Below, piece by piece: positions 23,631 to 35,000 of a stretch of 64,000 bases of DNA. Numbering within the stretch: the first letter of the stretch is position 1; each line of letters starts with the position of its first letter. Location of the stretch: the NCBI GenBank assembly GCA_030512335.1, contig JAULSU010000006.1:1364001-1428000 (forward strand), written 5' to 3'. This DNA is from Immersiella caudata (lineage: Eukaryota; Ascomycota; Sordariomycetes; Sordariales; Lasiosphaeriaceae). Under the pieces are notes generated by a model, which worked only from the letters and a program-made list of their open reading frames with translations, ran no database searches and had not been told where the DNA came from. Made by a program: the position numbers and the translations under genes.

Positions 23631-24043
23631 TGAAGCACTTGCCCAAATTTGGGCGCAAGGCTGGCTTCTTTGCGGCACTTTTATGGCCCTGGTGTGTTGT
23701 ACTGCAGCACATTAGTTCCAGCCCACGTGCAGCCGCCAATCAGGCGGCATCATGAAAGTGCCAAATCCATTCTACCTATGGGAACTCTGTCCTTATGCAC
23801 TACCGCCTGCGGTCTCGCTAAATGGGGTGGGACACAGGTGGGTGGCTAAACCTCTGCATCCGAGTGACGCGTTTCGTGCGCTGCGGCACACATGATATTC
23901 CCACATTAATGCGCTTGTCTCCCCTGAATTAGCTTTGTGAGGTCGTTAATTACCCAGGGACACCCGCCAGCACTTATCACACTGAATCTCAGCGTGCGAA
24001 TACCAACCTACCCGCCAGAAAATCAGTGCTTTGATAGTTCCGT
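23631..24043. promoter_or_regulatory. Shared promoter of two divergent HeLo-like genes
   Basis: A 413-bp interval between two divergent start codons. It is short enough that the genes may share control elements. No specific motif was identified. Confidence 0.4.
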
Positions 24044-25631
24044 ATGTCGGACCCCGTCTCGGTACTCCTGCTGGTTGGGGGACTTGTTTCGCTGGTTCCT
24101 CAACTCAGTTCCTTTACACGAACCCTTAGGGACACTCCCCGTGACCCAGCCTTCGACTCTGTAAAAACCAATCTCAACGTTCAACGGAGAATTCTGGGGC
24201 GATGGATCAAGTACGTGGAGGGGCAGGGGGGCCTCACAAGGGTTGTGTCATTTCTGCCCGAGGAAGACGGAGACACCATACTCGAACTTTACAACAGCAT
24301 GAATCGTGTCCTAGAAGCGGCGGAGCAAAAATTCGCAAGATCGAACCTTGGCAACACTTCGGGTCCACTGGGCCGCATAACTTTTGCAGCCAGATGGCAC
24401 CTCCAGGGGAAGGAGGATGTGGAGTCGCTCCTCGAAAGTATTTCTAAATTGAACGAAGTTCTTGAGAAGTTGGTGCCCCCTCCTCCCGCTTACTTCCCTC
24501 CTTCTACGGCGTCTGGACCTGCACCTTTTTCTCCTTAAGCCGCTACGATGGCTACTCATGCTCGGGAGGCTGAAAGCCGGAGTCCGCCTCAAATTGGGAG
24601 CTCGTCATCAACACGAGCGCCCGATACAGCCTTACCATCGACACCTCGGCTCCCGAGATTTCGGGTTATCCAGTATCTTCATCAGCACGGGCACTCTGCC
24701 CTAGAACGGATTTCAAACTATGATGGGGGTCGCATCCTTGACCCAGTCGTGGAGAGGCTCGGGAGATGGGGGGAACCGTTCCAAGGGCCTCTAGCTCTCG
24801 ATCTGCTGGTTGCTACGAGAGATGCAAAGGAAAACAAACTGCTCTATGGGGATCTGCGGGAAGTGCTCATTAGCAGTCTTGTTGACATTATTCTTATTGA
24901 AGGTACAGCTGCCTCTAACCTCTCCGTCACGTGCCCAGTGCGCCGTTCCGTTTCGCTGATGAGAACCAGAATCGATTCTATCTGAGCTCGTCAAGGACCC
25001 CTCTCGGCGGGATCTAGAGCAGGTTCTGCTGAGCGTCGTTTCTAGTCTCGCTGTCGAAGACGCTACAGACATCGCTGCCAATCAGCCAACAGTGGTTCTC
25101 CCGTTCGAAAGTGGCACCGAGGAGCTGCTGAAAAGCGGCCAGAGAGAGCTTGAATCAGTCGTCAACGGTCTCCACGAACTGCTCCCCACAATCCGAATGA
25201 TTCGAAGAGGGGCGATGCTAGACCTAGAGGCACAGCAGCAGCGACGACCCCAAACCGAACTGGCTCAAGCCACAGCGACGCAAGCCGCCGAAACGGAGGC
25301 AATGAGTACCGAAGAGCTCCTCGACACAGTTATCGATGCAGTCTCACCTCGTGCTACCGAGGATACAACCCAATCTCGGGGCACTTCACCACGTGCGCCC
25401 ATGAGGAGGAAGGAAGTCGAGTTGCTTCAGGAATACAAAGCTCTCCATGCAGCAAAGCTTTTGGGCGAAGACAAAGAAATAACGGACCGGATGTTGAGAG
25501 AATTTCTTCTTGTCGGAGAGAAACCTGGAGGGCAAATAAAAGTTGACGGGCTGACTGAGAAAGGGCGTCTCGAGTTGCAGAGAAGGGCAGAGAATCTCGT
25601 CAACGATCTCCCAAGACCGGCTCAAAGATAG
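24044..25631 (+). CDS. HeLo-like protein, reading frame interrupted by TAA
   Basis: The frame from the ATG at 24044 runs 164 codons to a TAA (24536-24538), then continues in the same frame from an ATG at 24548. A 67-nt intron (24903-24969, GTACAG...AACCAG, phase 1) joins exon 2 (24970-25631). Read through, the gene has 507 codons. The N-terminus (SVLLLVGGLVSLVPQLSSF, then a run of helices to about residue 150) resembles HeLo-type helical effectors. A Pro/Ser-rich linker contains the stop. The C-terminal part is helical and acidic, with no recognised domain. No good donor lies before the stop, so I read it as a nonsense change (CAA to TAA would suffice). Alternatively these are two adjacent genes. 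It is divergent to the HeLo-DUF7580 gene. Confidence 0.6.
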
Positions 25632-26854
25632 GGCTGTTGGAGAGGTTCAAATAGGATACTTCAGGGACTTTACTCAATGTACGAACGATGGGTTGAAGGA
25701 GGTGGTGTATTGAGGAGTGCTGGGGGCAATCGCGACGGCAAAATCCTCTAGCCAAATTCCATGCGAAAGTGGAGAATGCCATAGGGCTATCGCTCAACCC
25801 CACAAAGATGGATCCCAATCTTCCGGTTTGACTCCGTCTCCGAGTGGCGACTGGGTTTTGTCTTCTCCACATCCCTAGCTCTAACCTTCCCCTGAGCGGA
25901 CACTCCCGTCGACTATACCGTGACAGTTCTACCGGCGCAGTGGCAACTCTGAGCTTAACTGAACGACGAAACCCAGCAACCAGACAACAGTCATGAGCCA
26001 AACAACCAAAAAAAGCCAGCCAGCCAGCATGAGCCTCCAATCTCCGTCTGTGTTGGGGTAACGCAAAATTTTCTTTGGTGGTCGCATGCAAGGCGGCAGC
26101 CGGGGAAACCGCTCGGCGTCTCCGCACTTGTCGGATTGCCCGATTTGGTGTGGTAAATTGCTCGCCAGCCCGGAAACAATTCCCTCCGCAGGCCAAGCCA
26201 TGCGGCACCATTTTCCGACAGAATACCAGCCGTCGGATGAGAGCCTCCCTCCCGCCTCACCCTCTCTCACTCGTCCGTGTCGCGCGACACCGAGGGCTCC
26301 TCCACTTGAAGCGTTCGTGGTGAGATGAGCGATTGGTGATATGTCCACTTGGTTCAGCAATTCAAGGACTCGTGTTCACAAAATTCACACTGTGGAAACC
26401 AGCCTGCTGTGGCGCGCCTCGGAGGGGATAACTTGAACGTCAAAGTCCGAACGGATAAGCAACAGAAAAGAGCGGTGAGGCTGAGGGGTTCGAGAGATCA
26501 CTGGAAATCCGCACAAAAGAAAGCAGTTGAAGAGGGGAAAAGCTAGAGACATGTGAGTTCAGTCAGCAGCAAGAGAATTCGCATTTGCGAGACAACTGAA
26601 GGAGGTGAGTAGACGGTCAAGAGCAGTAGCCTGTTCACTCTCTGCAACGCTGGCAATGGGACTGATACTTGTAGTAATAGGTAGGTAGATACTCGACAAC
26701 TCGCTTCCAATACGCTAGAGGGTAGAGGAAAGAAACCGTGGACATACAACGACGGCCCAACAAACGAGTCTTGGAGAAAAGGAAAGAAACGAATACTACT
26801 ACCAATAGTACCCACGGATCGTGTCTCATGTCGCATCGCTGGCCGTGGCGCTTT
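25632..26854. other. 1.2-kb intergenic stretch, no gene seen
   Basis: This separates convergent genes. Open frames on both strands have mixed, low-quality composition and no splice or domain support. Confidence 0.45.
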
Positions 26855-27802
26855 TCAGGACAGGCCAGCAAGTACTTTGTCAACCATTCTGGTGAGAACG
26901 ATGCCGTGCAGCGCCTCCAGGTTCCGTTGTTCCCGTCGAGGATCATCGGAGGGGATGCCTTTCGATTCCAGAAATCCGCCGATGATCTTGATACCCTGCG
27001 CCTTCCAAAACCCGCGGAGCACGTCCAACTTCTGGACGAGGTCCTCGGTGTCGCACACAATGTGTGACGGCGACGGCTGCGCAACGTCCTTGAAGACGAT
27101 GCTCCAGATGGAGAGCCACTGGGCCTCGTCTTCGAGGTCCGGCGACGCAGGCTCGGCGATGCGGTGCAGCTGGTCCTCCGACACGACGGGCTCCGAAGAG
27201 TCGGTCGCGGGGGATGGCTCGCACTGGCCGCTGTGAATTGCATGGGCAGCCCAAAGATGTCTCTTGACGTCTAGAATACGCCTCAGGTCATGCTTGAGGC
27301 AGCCGCGATATTCGGCCGGTTTGAGGACGTAAAACGGGCAGACGAAGCTGGGCGCGGCGATGCGGGAGGTGTCGTCGGCATTGGATTTGCGTCGCCTGGC
27401 GTGGGCGGCGCCCCGCGCGGTACCGGGCTGCGGGTACTGGTAATCGCCCTCGGTGTTTCGTCGCCGGGGAAATTGGATTTGCAGAGCCGAGCGCGTGAAA
27501 AATCGGGACAGCGCGACTTCCGTCAGCTCGTGCACGTAGCCGGAAAGACGGGCGGCCTGATCTAGCTTGGGGTATTCGGGGGTCGGATTGACAAAGATGT
27601 CGGAGTCATCCTCGTCTTCATCGTCGCTGGGGCTTTCGCCTGTGTCGGCCTCGTCCAGTTCCTGCTGCGGCTGGGTGGCCCGAGCGGGGGGGTCTCCGCC
27701 AGAGGCGAAGGTTAATTCGCCGTCGATGGCGGAGATCCCTCCCTCGATGCTCGTTGGGGGAAATGCGAAGCTATCGAGACTCCCAACGATGTAGGGGGCC
27801 AT
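26855..27802 (-). CDS. C2H2-like zinc-finger protein with acidic region, 315 aa
   Basis: A single-exon gene from the ATG at 27802 to the stop at 26855. Residues 45-75 are strongly acidic (SPSDDEDEDDSDIF). A Cys/His block at about residues 150-190, FVCPFYVLKPAEYRGC with a following H-x-x-x-x-H pair (VKRHLWAAHAIH), matches the degenerate C2H2-type finger common in fungal hypothetical proteins of incompatibility-rich regions. The C-terminal part (WLSIWSIVFKDV, LRGFWKAQGIKIIGG) is helical, as in that family. No DNA-binding role is proven and the protein has no catalytic motif. It appears intact. Expected location: nucleus or cytoplasm. Confidence 0.75.
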   Translation of the reverse strand: MAPYIVGSLDSFAFPPTSIEGGISAIDGELTFASGGDPPARATQPQQELDEADTGESPSDDEDEDDSDIFVNPTPEYPKLDQAARLSGYVHELTEVALSRFFTRSALQIQFPRRRNTEGDYQYPQPGTARGAAHARRRKSNADDTSRIAAPSFVCPFYVLKPAEYRGCLKHDLRRILDVKRHLWAAHAIHSGQCEPSPATDSSEPVVSEDQLHRIAEPASPDLEDEAQWLSIWSIVFKDVAQPSPSHIVCDTEDLVQKLDVLRGFWKAQGIKIIGGFLESKGIPSDDPRREQRNLEALHGIVLTRMVDKVLAGLS

Positions 27803-28967
27803 TTGATGCCGTGTTTATCGTCTCTTCGCTGCGCGGGGGGTTGGTGTGGTGGGAAGAACTCCCCAGGACGCGATGAGAAGGGGGGCGGCGCCCAGTATAA
27901 ATAACGGGAGGGGAAGGGGCCAGCCAGCTCAGAGATAAGGCAGCGTCACATGGAGAGCCCCAAAGACCCTTTCCCTTTCACCCGACCTCTCCCGCGGGCT
28001 GTTTCTCATGCGGCTTCCTGCAACGAAACCCCGCGCCTGATTGGCCAGAAGTGGCAACCCCGCCCGATGCGCGTTCGTGGCGATGATAAATCGACGCTGA
28101 CGATCCCTTGGGAGCGGCAGGCTGTGTGGCCCCTTGCTGCTTGCCAGCGCTTGTTGGGCAGCATCGCGCATCGTCAGGCCATCCGAGTGGGCCACGGTGC
28201 GATTCCGACACGCCATCCAAGCTTAAATATCGGCGGCTTTCCTCTGCTGTCAGGAGAGCTCGGGAAGCGGGCCGTTGCACTCGCAGCTGCTCCACCTGGC
28301 AACGACAGCGTCAACGCTCGACGGGTGCGCGACGAAACAACACGAGGGCAGGAAGGGCGCGATAAGGGCCACAACGCCGCAATTCAGCCATCCCATCCCA
28401 GCAGCTGCTCACGAGAGCAATTGTTCGCACCCCTCTGGTCTCGGACAGCATATCATGTATGTACCCCGCATGCAAGACGGTATTGACCGAGCTGAAGACG
28501 CAACGAAGAGGGGTCGAATCAAACAGTGCACCCTGTGCATTCCCGGATGCACGACCGTGAAAGCCCACCCAACCATCACTACTCCTGCCCTCCCTACTTT
28601 GCGGCGATGGCGAGAAGAGAATGACGGAGGAAGGCTGTGCTGCGGTGGGAAGTGAGCTGTTTGCATCAGCGGCGTCTGGCGATGGAACGCGAGCGATTGG
28701 ATTGGTAGCCAATCGACTCACCGTGTCTCGATCGCCCGCCCGGGATGGACCCCCAAAGTCACCCGGTGAGCAGCGTATCACACCCATGACGTACGTCAAT
28801 CTTTTCACACTCCAGACCGCAAGATAACAGGGCAGCATGATGATTACGAGTACACCATACGAAACAGAATTGAACACAGAAAACTCTCCTCTCATTCCAT
28901 TTCTTTCCATCAGCCCTTGGGGCGACTCTCATTCTTGTACCGCCGAAGCATCCGAAGCAGCGCTTGA
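27803..28967. other. 1.2-kb GC-rich intergenic stretch
   Basis: This lies upstream of the zinc-finger gene and 3' of the next minus-strand gene. It has long chance open frames because of high GC, but no consistent coding character. A 199-codon minus-strand frame (28910-28311) was judged noncoding. Confidence 0.4.
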
Positions 28968-29636
28968 CTAGGCTTCAAATCTCTTTCCCTGTCCTCCGCC
29001 CCAAAACACCACAACCCAACCATCGCAGCTCTCCACTGCCTCTACCGTCTTGGCTGGTGCAGCAAAGTCAACCATCTCAATCCCCCTGACATTTTCGATT
29101 GCTTCTGATATCTGGCACCCGCTAAACCGCCAATTTCCCGACGTGATGACGAAATTTGTGCTCGAGCGTTGTCGAGGCAGTCGAGGGACTTCTACCGCTT
29201 CAAATTCGGGGGCGATCGACGGTGTTGATGTCGCCAATGCGTGCGCAACCTCTGCCCGTTGAAGTTCGCGCTTCGCGGTGCGGACTCGATGCGACAGCTG
29301 CTCCACTTGCTTGTCGCTGGACCCGTCTAGAACGCCAAACCGCGCCCCTGCATCTTTGGCCGCGACGGCCCGCGGATCTTGAAGCGGCAGGGGTGGCGTG
29401 ATGGGTTCCGGCTCCTCATTAGCGGCGCTAGAGATCTGGTCTTCAGTGGTTCCCGCCTGGCGCTTCGCCTGCGGCTGGCGGCCCGAACGTGCGGATGTGT
29501 GGAGACAAACTCCAGGTCGAATGCTTGGCGGTTGAGCTTTTTCTTCGGTGGATGCAGCGTCTATTGAGTCTGCGCTTACCACGATGAGTTTGGTTCCGTC
29601 TTCTCTGGTTGTTGCCGAGAGCGTGTTGGACTCCAT
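28968..29636 (-). CDS. Hypothetical protein, 222 aa
   Basis: An intronless frame starts with the ATG at 29636 (MESNTLSATTREDGTKLIVV). The composition is protein-like: Ser/Ala/Glu-rich, largely disordered, with a short helix SDKQVEQLSHRVRTAKREL that could form a coiled coil at about residue 110-135. The last third (STNFVITSGNWRFSGCQISE) looks folded. The family is not recognised. The terminal residues may be mis-modelled: just past the stop, another frame reads DRERDLKPSQALLRMLRRYK to a TGA near 28917 and looks more like a natural C-terminus, so an unrecognised intron or a frameshift near 28990-29060 is possible. Confidence 0.5.
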   Translation of the reverse strand: MESNTLSATTREDGTKLIVVSADSIDAASTEEKAQPPSIRPGVCLHTSARSGRQPQAKRQAGTTEDQISSAANEEPEPITPPLPLQDPRAVAAKDAGARFGVLDGSSDKQVEQLSHRVRTAKRELQRAEVAHALATSTPSIAPEFEAVEVPRLPRQRSSTNFVITSGNWRFSGCQISEAIENVRGIEMVDFAAPAKTVEAVESCDGWVVVFWGGGQGKRFEA

Positions 29637-32600
29637 GGTTGGCGAAGGATGTCGATTGACATTCCCTTGATCAGGATCCGACTGCCGAAGCTGAAAACAG
29701 GTGAGACATAAAGGATTTGCAGGTGCAAGTCCCTTCAGCTTTCATTTGGGTTGAAGTATGAACCTCTCGGCCACAAGGTCGGCTTGGTAGCGGCGATGTG
29801 CGGAACCTAAAGCTGTGTTTGCGTCACTGGTCGGCTGCGGGCGGAAGGAGTGGAGCAAGACTGGGGGAGGCGTTCACCATGTGCCGCTTTCCAACGCCAG
29901 CGGATGTGTTTGAGCACTGGGCAGGGAGCATCTTTGCGTTTGGGCGTAGCTCGAGCATGTCCGGCTGAGCGTCGCCTGACCAATATGGAGGAAACCGAGA
30001 TACCAACTGGGGCACCCGACGAACGCCGACGAGACCAGAGAAGAGGCTCCATGGAGAGTTGGCTTTGAGTTGGACGCGGGGACAACTTTCCAGCGGAACC
30101 ACAAGGCACAAATGGTTACGCTTTCATCTGAACTTAAACCAGGAATCCAACATGTGGATTGCGCCAGAGCGGATCCCGCCCGACGGCGCCTGGGCCTTAT
30201 CTACCAGAACAATTCGTCCTGCTTTCAGCGAAGTAGCACCTTGAATGGCCTTGTTAGTTAAGGCATCGGTTTATTTGAACCCTTGGCTTGGACCTTTAGG
30301 CGGTGGGGGTGTTGTGGGTTCGATCCTCTAGCGACTCCCTCCTGTCTAGTCACCAACGTTTTTTTCTCGCCGTTTGCTTTGCCGACAACTTGGTCGTTCA
30401 CTCCATGTGTGGATATGCTAGTTTAGTCAAGATTTTAATTCCATGTGAAATGGCAACAATCGTCGCAATTAGGTGCTAATCGTGATGTTGGTGACCCTCT
30501 GGAGAAGCAGATTGTTTGCGTATTTATGTTGCTCATCCTCGAGCTCAACGTTGTTTTCGCGGGCCATGGGTATTACGAAGCAGTGACAAGAAAACTGATC
30601 AAGTGGCTGACAACCGGCGCAAGAATCCGCCGTCCTGCCTGCCGGCATCTCACCACCACGACTGGCACACCGATCGGAAACGAACATCGACCGCAGAACC
30701 CCTCCAAGAGACGCTCAGACACATGAACCAATCTTACGTCGACCTGAGCAAGGCGCTCGCCCGATCTTGGCCCGAGTCCAGCAGCTGGCAACCACGTCTG
30801 CGTGCCAGAGCACATGTGTGCCGATGCATCTGTGCGCGGACATCTGGGCGTCGCTACCCACAGACCTGTGACAATGTCTGTGTGCCATTTTGGAATCTGG
30901 TCGCCCGAAATGCCAGCCAGGCCCAGGGCCACAAGGAACGACATGACAAAGGATCGGGAAGCTAATTCCAAATTGGGACGCGTATGCTGAGCAACTCAGC
31001 TCGCAGAAGCGCTGGCTGCTGGGTCGGCGTAACGTTTCTCGTATCAGGGCTTGGCAGCCCGACAACTCGCATGAGGCAGAGAGGTCGGAGGGAGCGAGCT
31101 GGAAAAGCTGAGGCTCTGCGTCGAAAAGCCGGCACGAGGACTCGGGACCACGGGAGCGGGAAACAGAACGCGATAAGCTGACGTATGGAGCTTATGTCGT
31201 TCGGAGAGAGATGGATCCGGGCAAATATCTGGGCTGGTGACGTTTTTGCGGAAGGTGACGAGAGGAAAGCCAACTGAGACGGGCAATTAACCCACAAACT
31301 GTCAGCCTTCAGATGCCCCGAGGGGTTGGCTGCAGATTCTGAGTTCTGTAGCACAGCGGGGGAACACGAGGGCCTGCCTTCGAGGTCAATGCGCACGAAT
31401 CAACAGACGAGGACCGCTGTCAGACTGCGGCAGACATCAGTCCCAGTGGGCCCAGTGACGGGAGTTGGTTGCCCTGAGATTCGCGAACCACGCGCAGCCG
31501 ATCTCCGAGGCTGATATCGCATCCACGCTCAACCCAAAACCCGTGTTCGGCGAAGAACTCCGGCAGAAGGGAAACATGAAACATGAAACAATGCTAATCA
31601 GGGCGCCAGTGGGCCACGTCCACACCAGCTGGACATCGGAATCGGTCAGTCGAGGCAAGCGAAGTCGTACAGACAAGGGCTCGCTCCCCATCAATGTTGG
31701 GAGGCGGATGACATGTGATTTCGCAGCCTGGAGTGTGGTATCACAGGTATCAATGCATGAGCTCTGAGACGCGTGGATGCAGGTTCGGTTTTCTTTTTCT
31801 TGTGTTCCGACTGGATTGACGAATCATCAGCTTGGATCCTCATCAAGGCGCAAAACGCCTTGCCAGGGAGTCAGGCCTGGAAGGTCACTGGGAACGATCC
31901 GGCCGGCAACCGTAGCTGATTAATCGGTCGGCGAATGGGTCGCATGAAATTGGGCAAGTCAAACGGAGACGAAGACGCATCTGCTGACGCACTTTTCGTC
32001 CTTTTTTCAGCAAGTTGGCCTGTCAATGACCTGAAACGAACGGTCAGCTTGCGGTAGAGGAAGCGGACGAACGCAGGTTTGGCGGTGGCGGGGTCAACCT
32101 CCGTCGATGGCTAAGCGCCGAGGCGGCCCTGAGGGGGGAGGGCACAACTGAATTGCAGTGCTGAGGATACCGCGATTTTCTTCAAACACCACAATTTGAA
32201 CTCGTCGGATTCGAGGTAAGTCGATGCACCCATGCAATGGATTCGGCATCCGTTTCCAGGCATCGGTCGTTCGGTCGTGTTGGCCGCTTGACTGCAGCGG
32301 GTGTGAGGGCATCCAAGCCCACGCCTCTAGGTTAATTAACCCTCAAACAATAGAATAGAACAGCAGGTAATAAGGTTGACGACAAGGCCCGTCGGACGGG
32401 AAGGGCTGCGACGTTCGGGTCGTTGTTTGGTCAGTGATGCGATCAGGGGTGCCTGTACTGGGCGGATGGGCCTAGAACCAGCCCTGAACCCTGCGCTGGC
32501 TGGGCGGGGCTGCTGCCAAATTAGTGGCTCCACTCATGACATCACCTGCACGGCGGGGAAATCTGAAACTGAGCGACAGCACGTTGCTGCCGTTTCTGCA

Positions 32601-34691
32601 AGAGGCCTCGCACTCAAGTCCTTGAGACCTACCAATTTTATCCAGAAAGGCCTTTTGGGCATTTGGTTGGCCTGGGACTGGAAAATTCTTCTCAGCCCAG
32701 CAGACGCACTCTGCGGGTCTGTTACGCATCAACAGAGAGGACACGCACGACAAATGCACCGCACAGACAGCGCTGCATCCTTCAGGACCTTCACCACGCA
32801 AACTCCGTATCACCTCAAAATACCAGGTTCCAGCTCGCGTCTCTGGCACCCACAAATGTGCAGGAGCACGGAGATAATAGCTGGCCCGTGGTAAGGGGGT
32901 GTCCTCGGGAACCGACTCCGTTTATTTGACTCCGGGGCACGGAGACAGGGACGGATTGCGGCGATAACTGGTCTGCGTGCCCCTCATCTCCCTCACCATT
33001 TCCGATGATGGGCCAAGTGGAAACGTCACGCGGTCTTCTTATCGGCTCCTTTTCTCAGCGCCGAAGACGATTGACAAGCTGGGTCCTCAAAAATACAACC
33101 CTGCGGGCGGGAAGCTGAGTTGGCATCTCGGCCGTCCCAGCGTTCGAAACCGATGCACGAAACCGATGGCGGAAACGGGCGTGGCCAAGAGCACCAAAGT
33201 TGGGACCCTGCACAGCGCCAGGGTTTGGGCCCTGAAGCTCCGAAACAGCGTCATTATCCTGGACGGCAACGTGTCAGATGAATGGCTCCTTTGGGTTTGG
33301 CGCGGTAAGGCGGCCGTCGAGCCGGCGATCTTTCGTTGTTGATGTCGGACCCTTCTTTCCGTCCCGCCAACCTCACGAGCCGTCGATGGGCTTGATGGGA
33401 CATCGCACTCCCCCGAGCTTGTTGTTGCAGCGGTTTACTAGCGCCAGTGTCGCGCGGTGCTGCTGCCGTGGCCTGGTCGACATCAGTGACGCCCGAAACA
33501 GCCCTCGATTGTGGGCGCCGTCCATCGCGTTTGGTGGCCGCGGGTGCCAGATGATCCTCAGCGATTCCCGGCCTGCTCTTAGCACGCCAGATATGGCAGT
33601 CAATTTTCTGTGACCTGGGAATTTGCCCTCCCCGTTCTGCGGACGGGATCGCTGCGCCTGGGCGGAGCAGTCAGAGCCCAGTCCCGACATTTTGCTGGTC
33701 AATTGCTGACGTCTTCTGCAAGGCGCTCCCGTTTCATTCGCCAAGCATGCGATCAGGGATCCCCTACACAGTACATCCAGTACCATCGACATTCCATCTC
33801 CGGTCTCTCGGAATCTTGTATTCGCCTTGTCCCTCAGCATAGCGTGCCCACGCGTATCCCACCATACTTACCAGCGTAAGGTGGTATGGTATTTCCGTGC
33901 GACTTTAGTAAGTAGTCTCTGGGGTGCCTGGCACCCATCCACAACGCGGATCAAGCAATATGCCAAGGTGCCTCTGGACGTCTGTTTCTCCTCGTTTTAA
34001 GTCCGCCTCTCCGCTCCCGCGTGCCCTCGCCTTTTCTTTCTTTCTCTTCACATAGTCTCACCCAACCTTGCCTCTTTCTTTGAGGTATACATTTCTTATC
34101 TGTTCCGCATATGAAGCTCGCTTCACACAGCTGCCACTGCCGTTTGACGTTGCCTTTGGCTTGCCATCCTCCGTTTTCGCGACACATCATCCAACGCTAG
34201 AGAACGTCATCATCGCTTCCTGCCACTCCGTGTCGTCTGTCCTATCCGTGCTCAGGGGCCCGGGCTTCGCAGAGACTGCTCGACATTCCAAGGCCATCGA
34301 TTTCCAATTTCGTCGAAGCTCTCGGCTCCGCATCGTGTCGCCCCCTCGGTCCTGCACCTCTTTAGCATCGCACCACCGTTACTGCAACGAAGCTCTACCT
34401 CACAAGCATTGCACGCACTCCTGCGCTTGTTTTGAACGCCCCCATTCCCCATAAAAACTGGGTCATACCCACGAGCTCGGTCTGCCAGATCACAACCTGG
34501 AGGTGGGTCTTCCTTGGTGAACGCTCCCATCATCCCTCCTCTCGAGCCAGTCTACCCTCCTCGAATTTAGTCCCGCCAATCACAGGGACTGTGACGCGGG
34601 GTAAAGAAATGTTGTCATTGGTTGTTGCTTGATTTGTAGCCAATCATACAGCAGGAATTCATGACCATTCAGCTGACACTGACGCCAGCAA
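29637..34691. other. 5-kb gene-poor stretch
   Basis: I found no gene here with domain, splice or composition support. Open frames up to about 170 codons occur on both strands but overlap freely and have erratic composition. A pyrimidine-rich zone at 33990-34450 looks like the promoter and leader of the small gene at 34692. A B-box-like GGTTCGATCC at about 30319-30328 does not sit in a foldable tRNA. Confidence 0.45.
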
Positions 34692-35000
34692 ATGGCTGAC
34701 CAGGACGATCAGGCCTTGCCCCAGGCCGCAGCTTCGGCGAATCTCCTCGGTCTGTCGGGTCTGCAACACGTGGCTTTTGACCGCGATTACGCCATACAGC
34801 GCTTCCTGAGTCCCCTGGAGAACGGAGACATGCATAGGGACATCCTCTGGACCTTTTGTCGGCCGCGACCTGTCGTGTGCCGCTGCGGGGCGTCGATCGC
34901 TGGCATCATGGCTCGTTACCGAGCGCGTGTCAAGGCTCGGTCCAGGGCTCGCATGAGGGTTCTGCTGAGGAGGCTACAGAGGAAGATGGCGAGGAGGTAG
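34692..35000 (+). CDS. Small protein with Arg-rich C-terminus, 102 aa
   Basis: The frame begins at an ATG in good context (gcaaATGGc) at 34692 and ends at 35000. The N-terminal two thirds is neutral to acidic (DQDDQALPQAAASANLLGLS) with an aromatic/acidic middle (FDRDYAIQRFLSPLENGD). The last 30 residues are about half Arg/Lys (ARYRARVKARSRARMRVLLR) and predicted helical, a pattern seen in nucleic-acid-binding or nuclear-targeted peptides. A long pyrimidine-rich leader precedes it. The family is unknown. Being the only believable frame in about 9 kb raises the odds that it is real, but a chance ORF cannot be excluded. Confidence 0.4.
   Translation: MADQDDQALPQAAASANLLGLSGLQHVAFDRDYAIQRFLSPLENGDMHRDILWTFCRPRPVVCRCGASIAGIMARYRARVKARSRARMRVLLRRLQRKMARR

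Noticed and set aside
25600..26211. 203-codon minus-strand frame
   Set aside because: No domain or natural composition; overlapped by several equally open frames.
28311..28910. 199-codon minus-strand frame
   Set aside because: Composition is erratic, no domain is visible, and similar long frames occur on the other strand in this GC-rich stretch.
30319..30328. tRNA B-box-like GGTTCGATCC
   Set aside because: The T-arm has only three plausible pairs, the acceptor ends do not pair and the anticodon arm is malformed.
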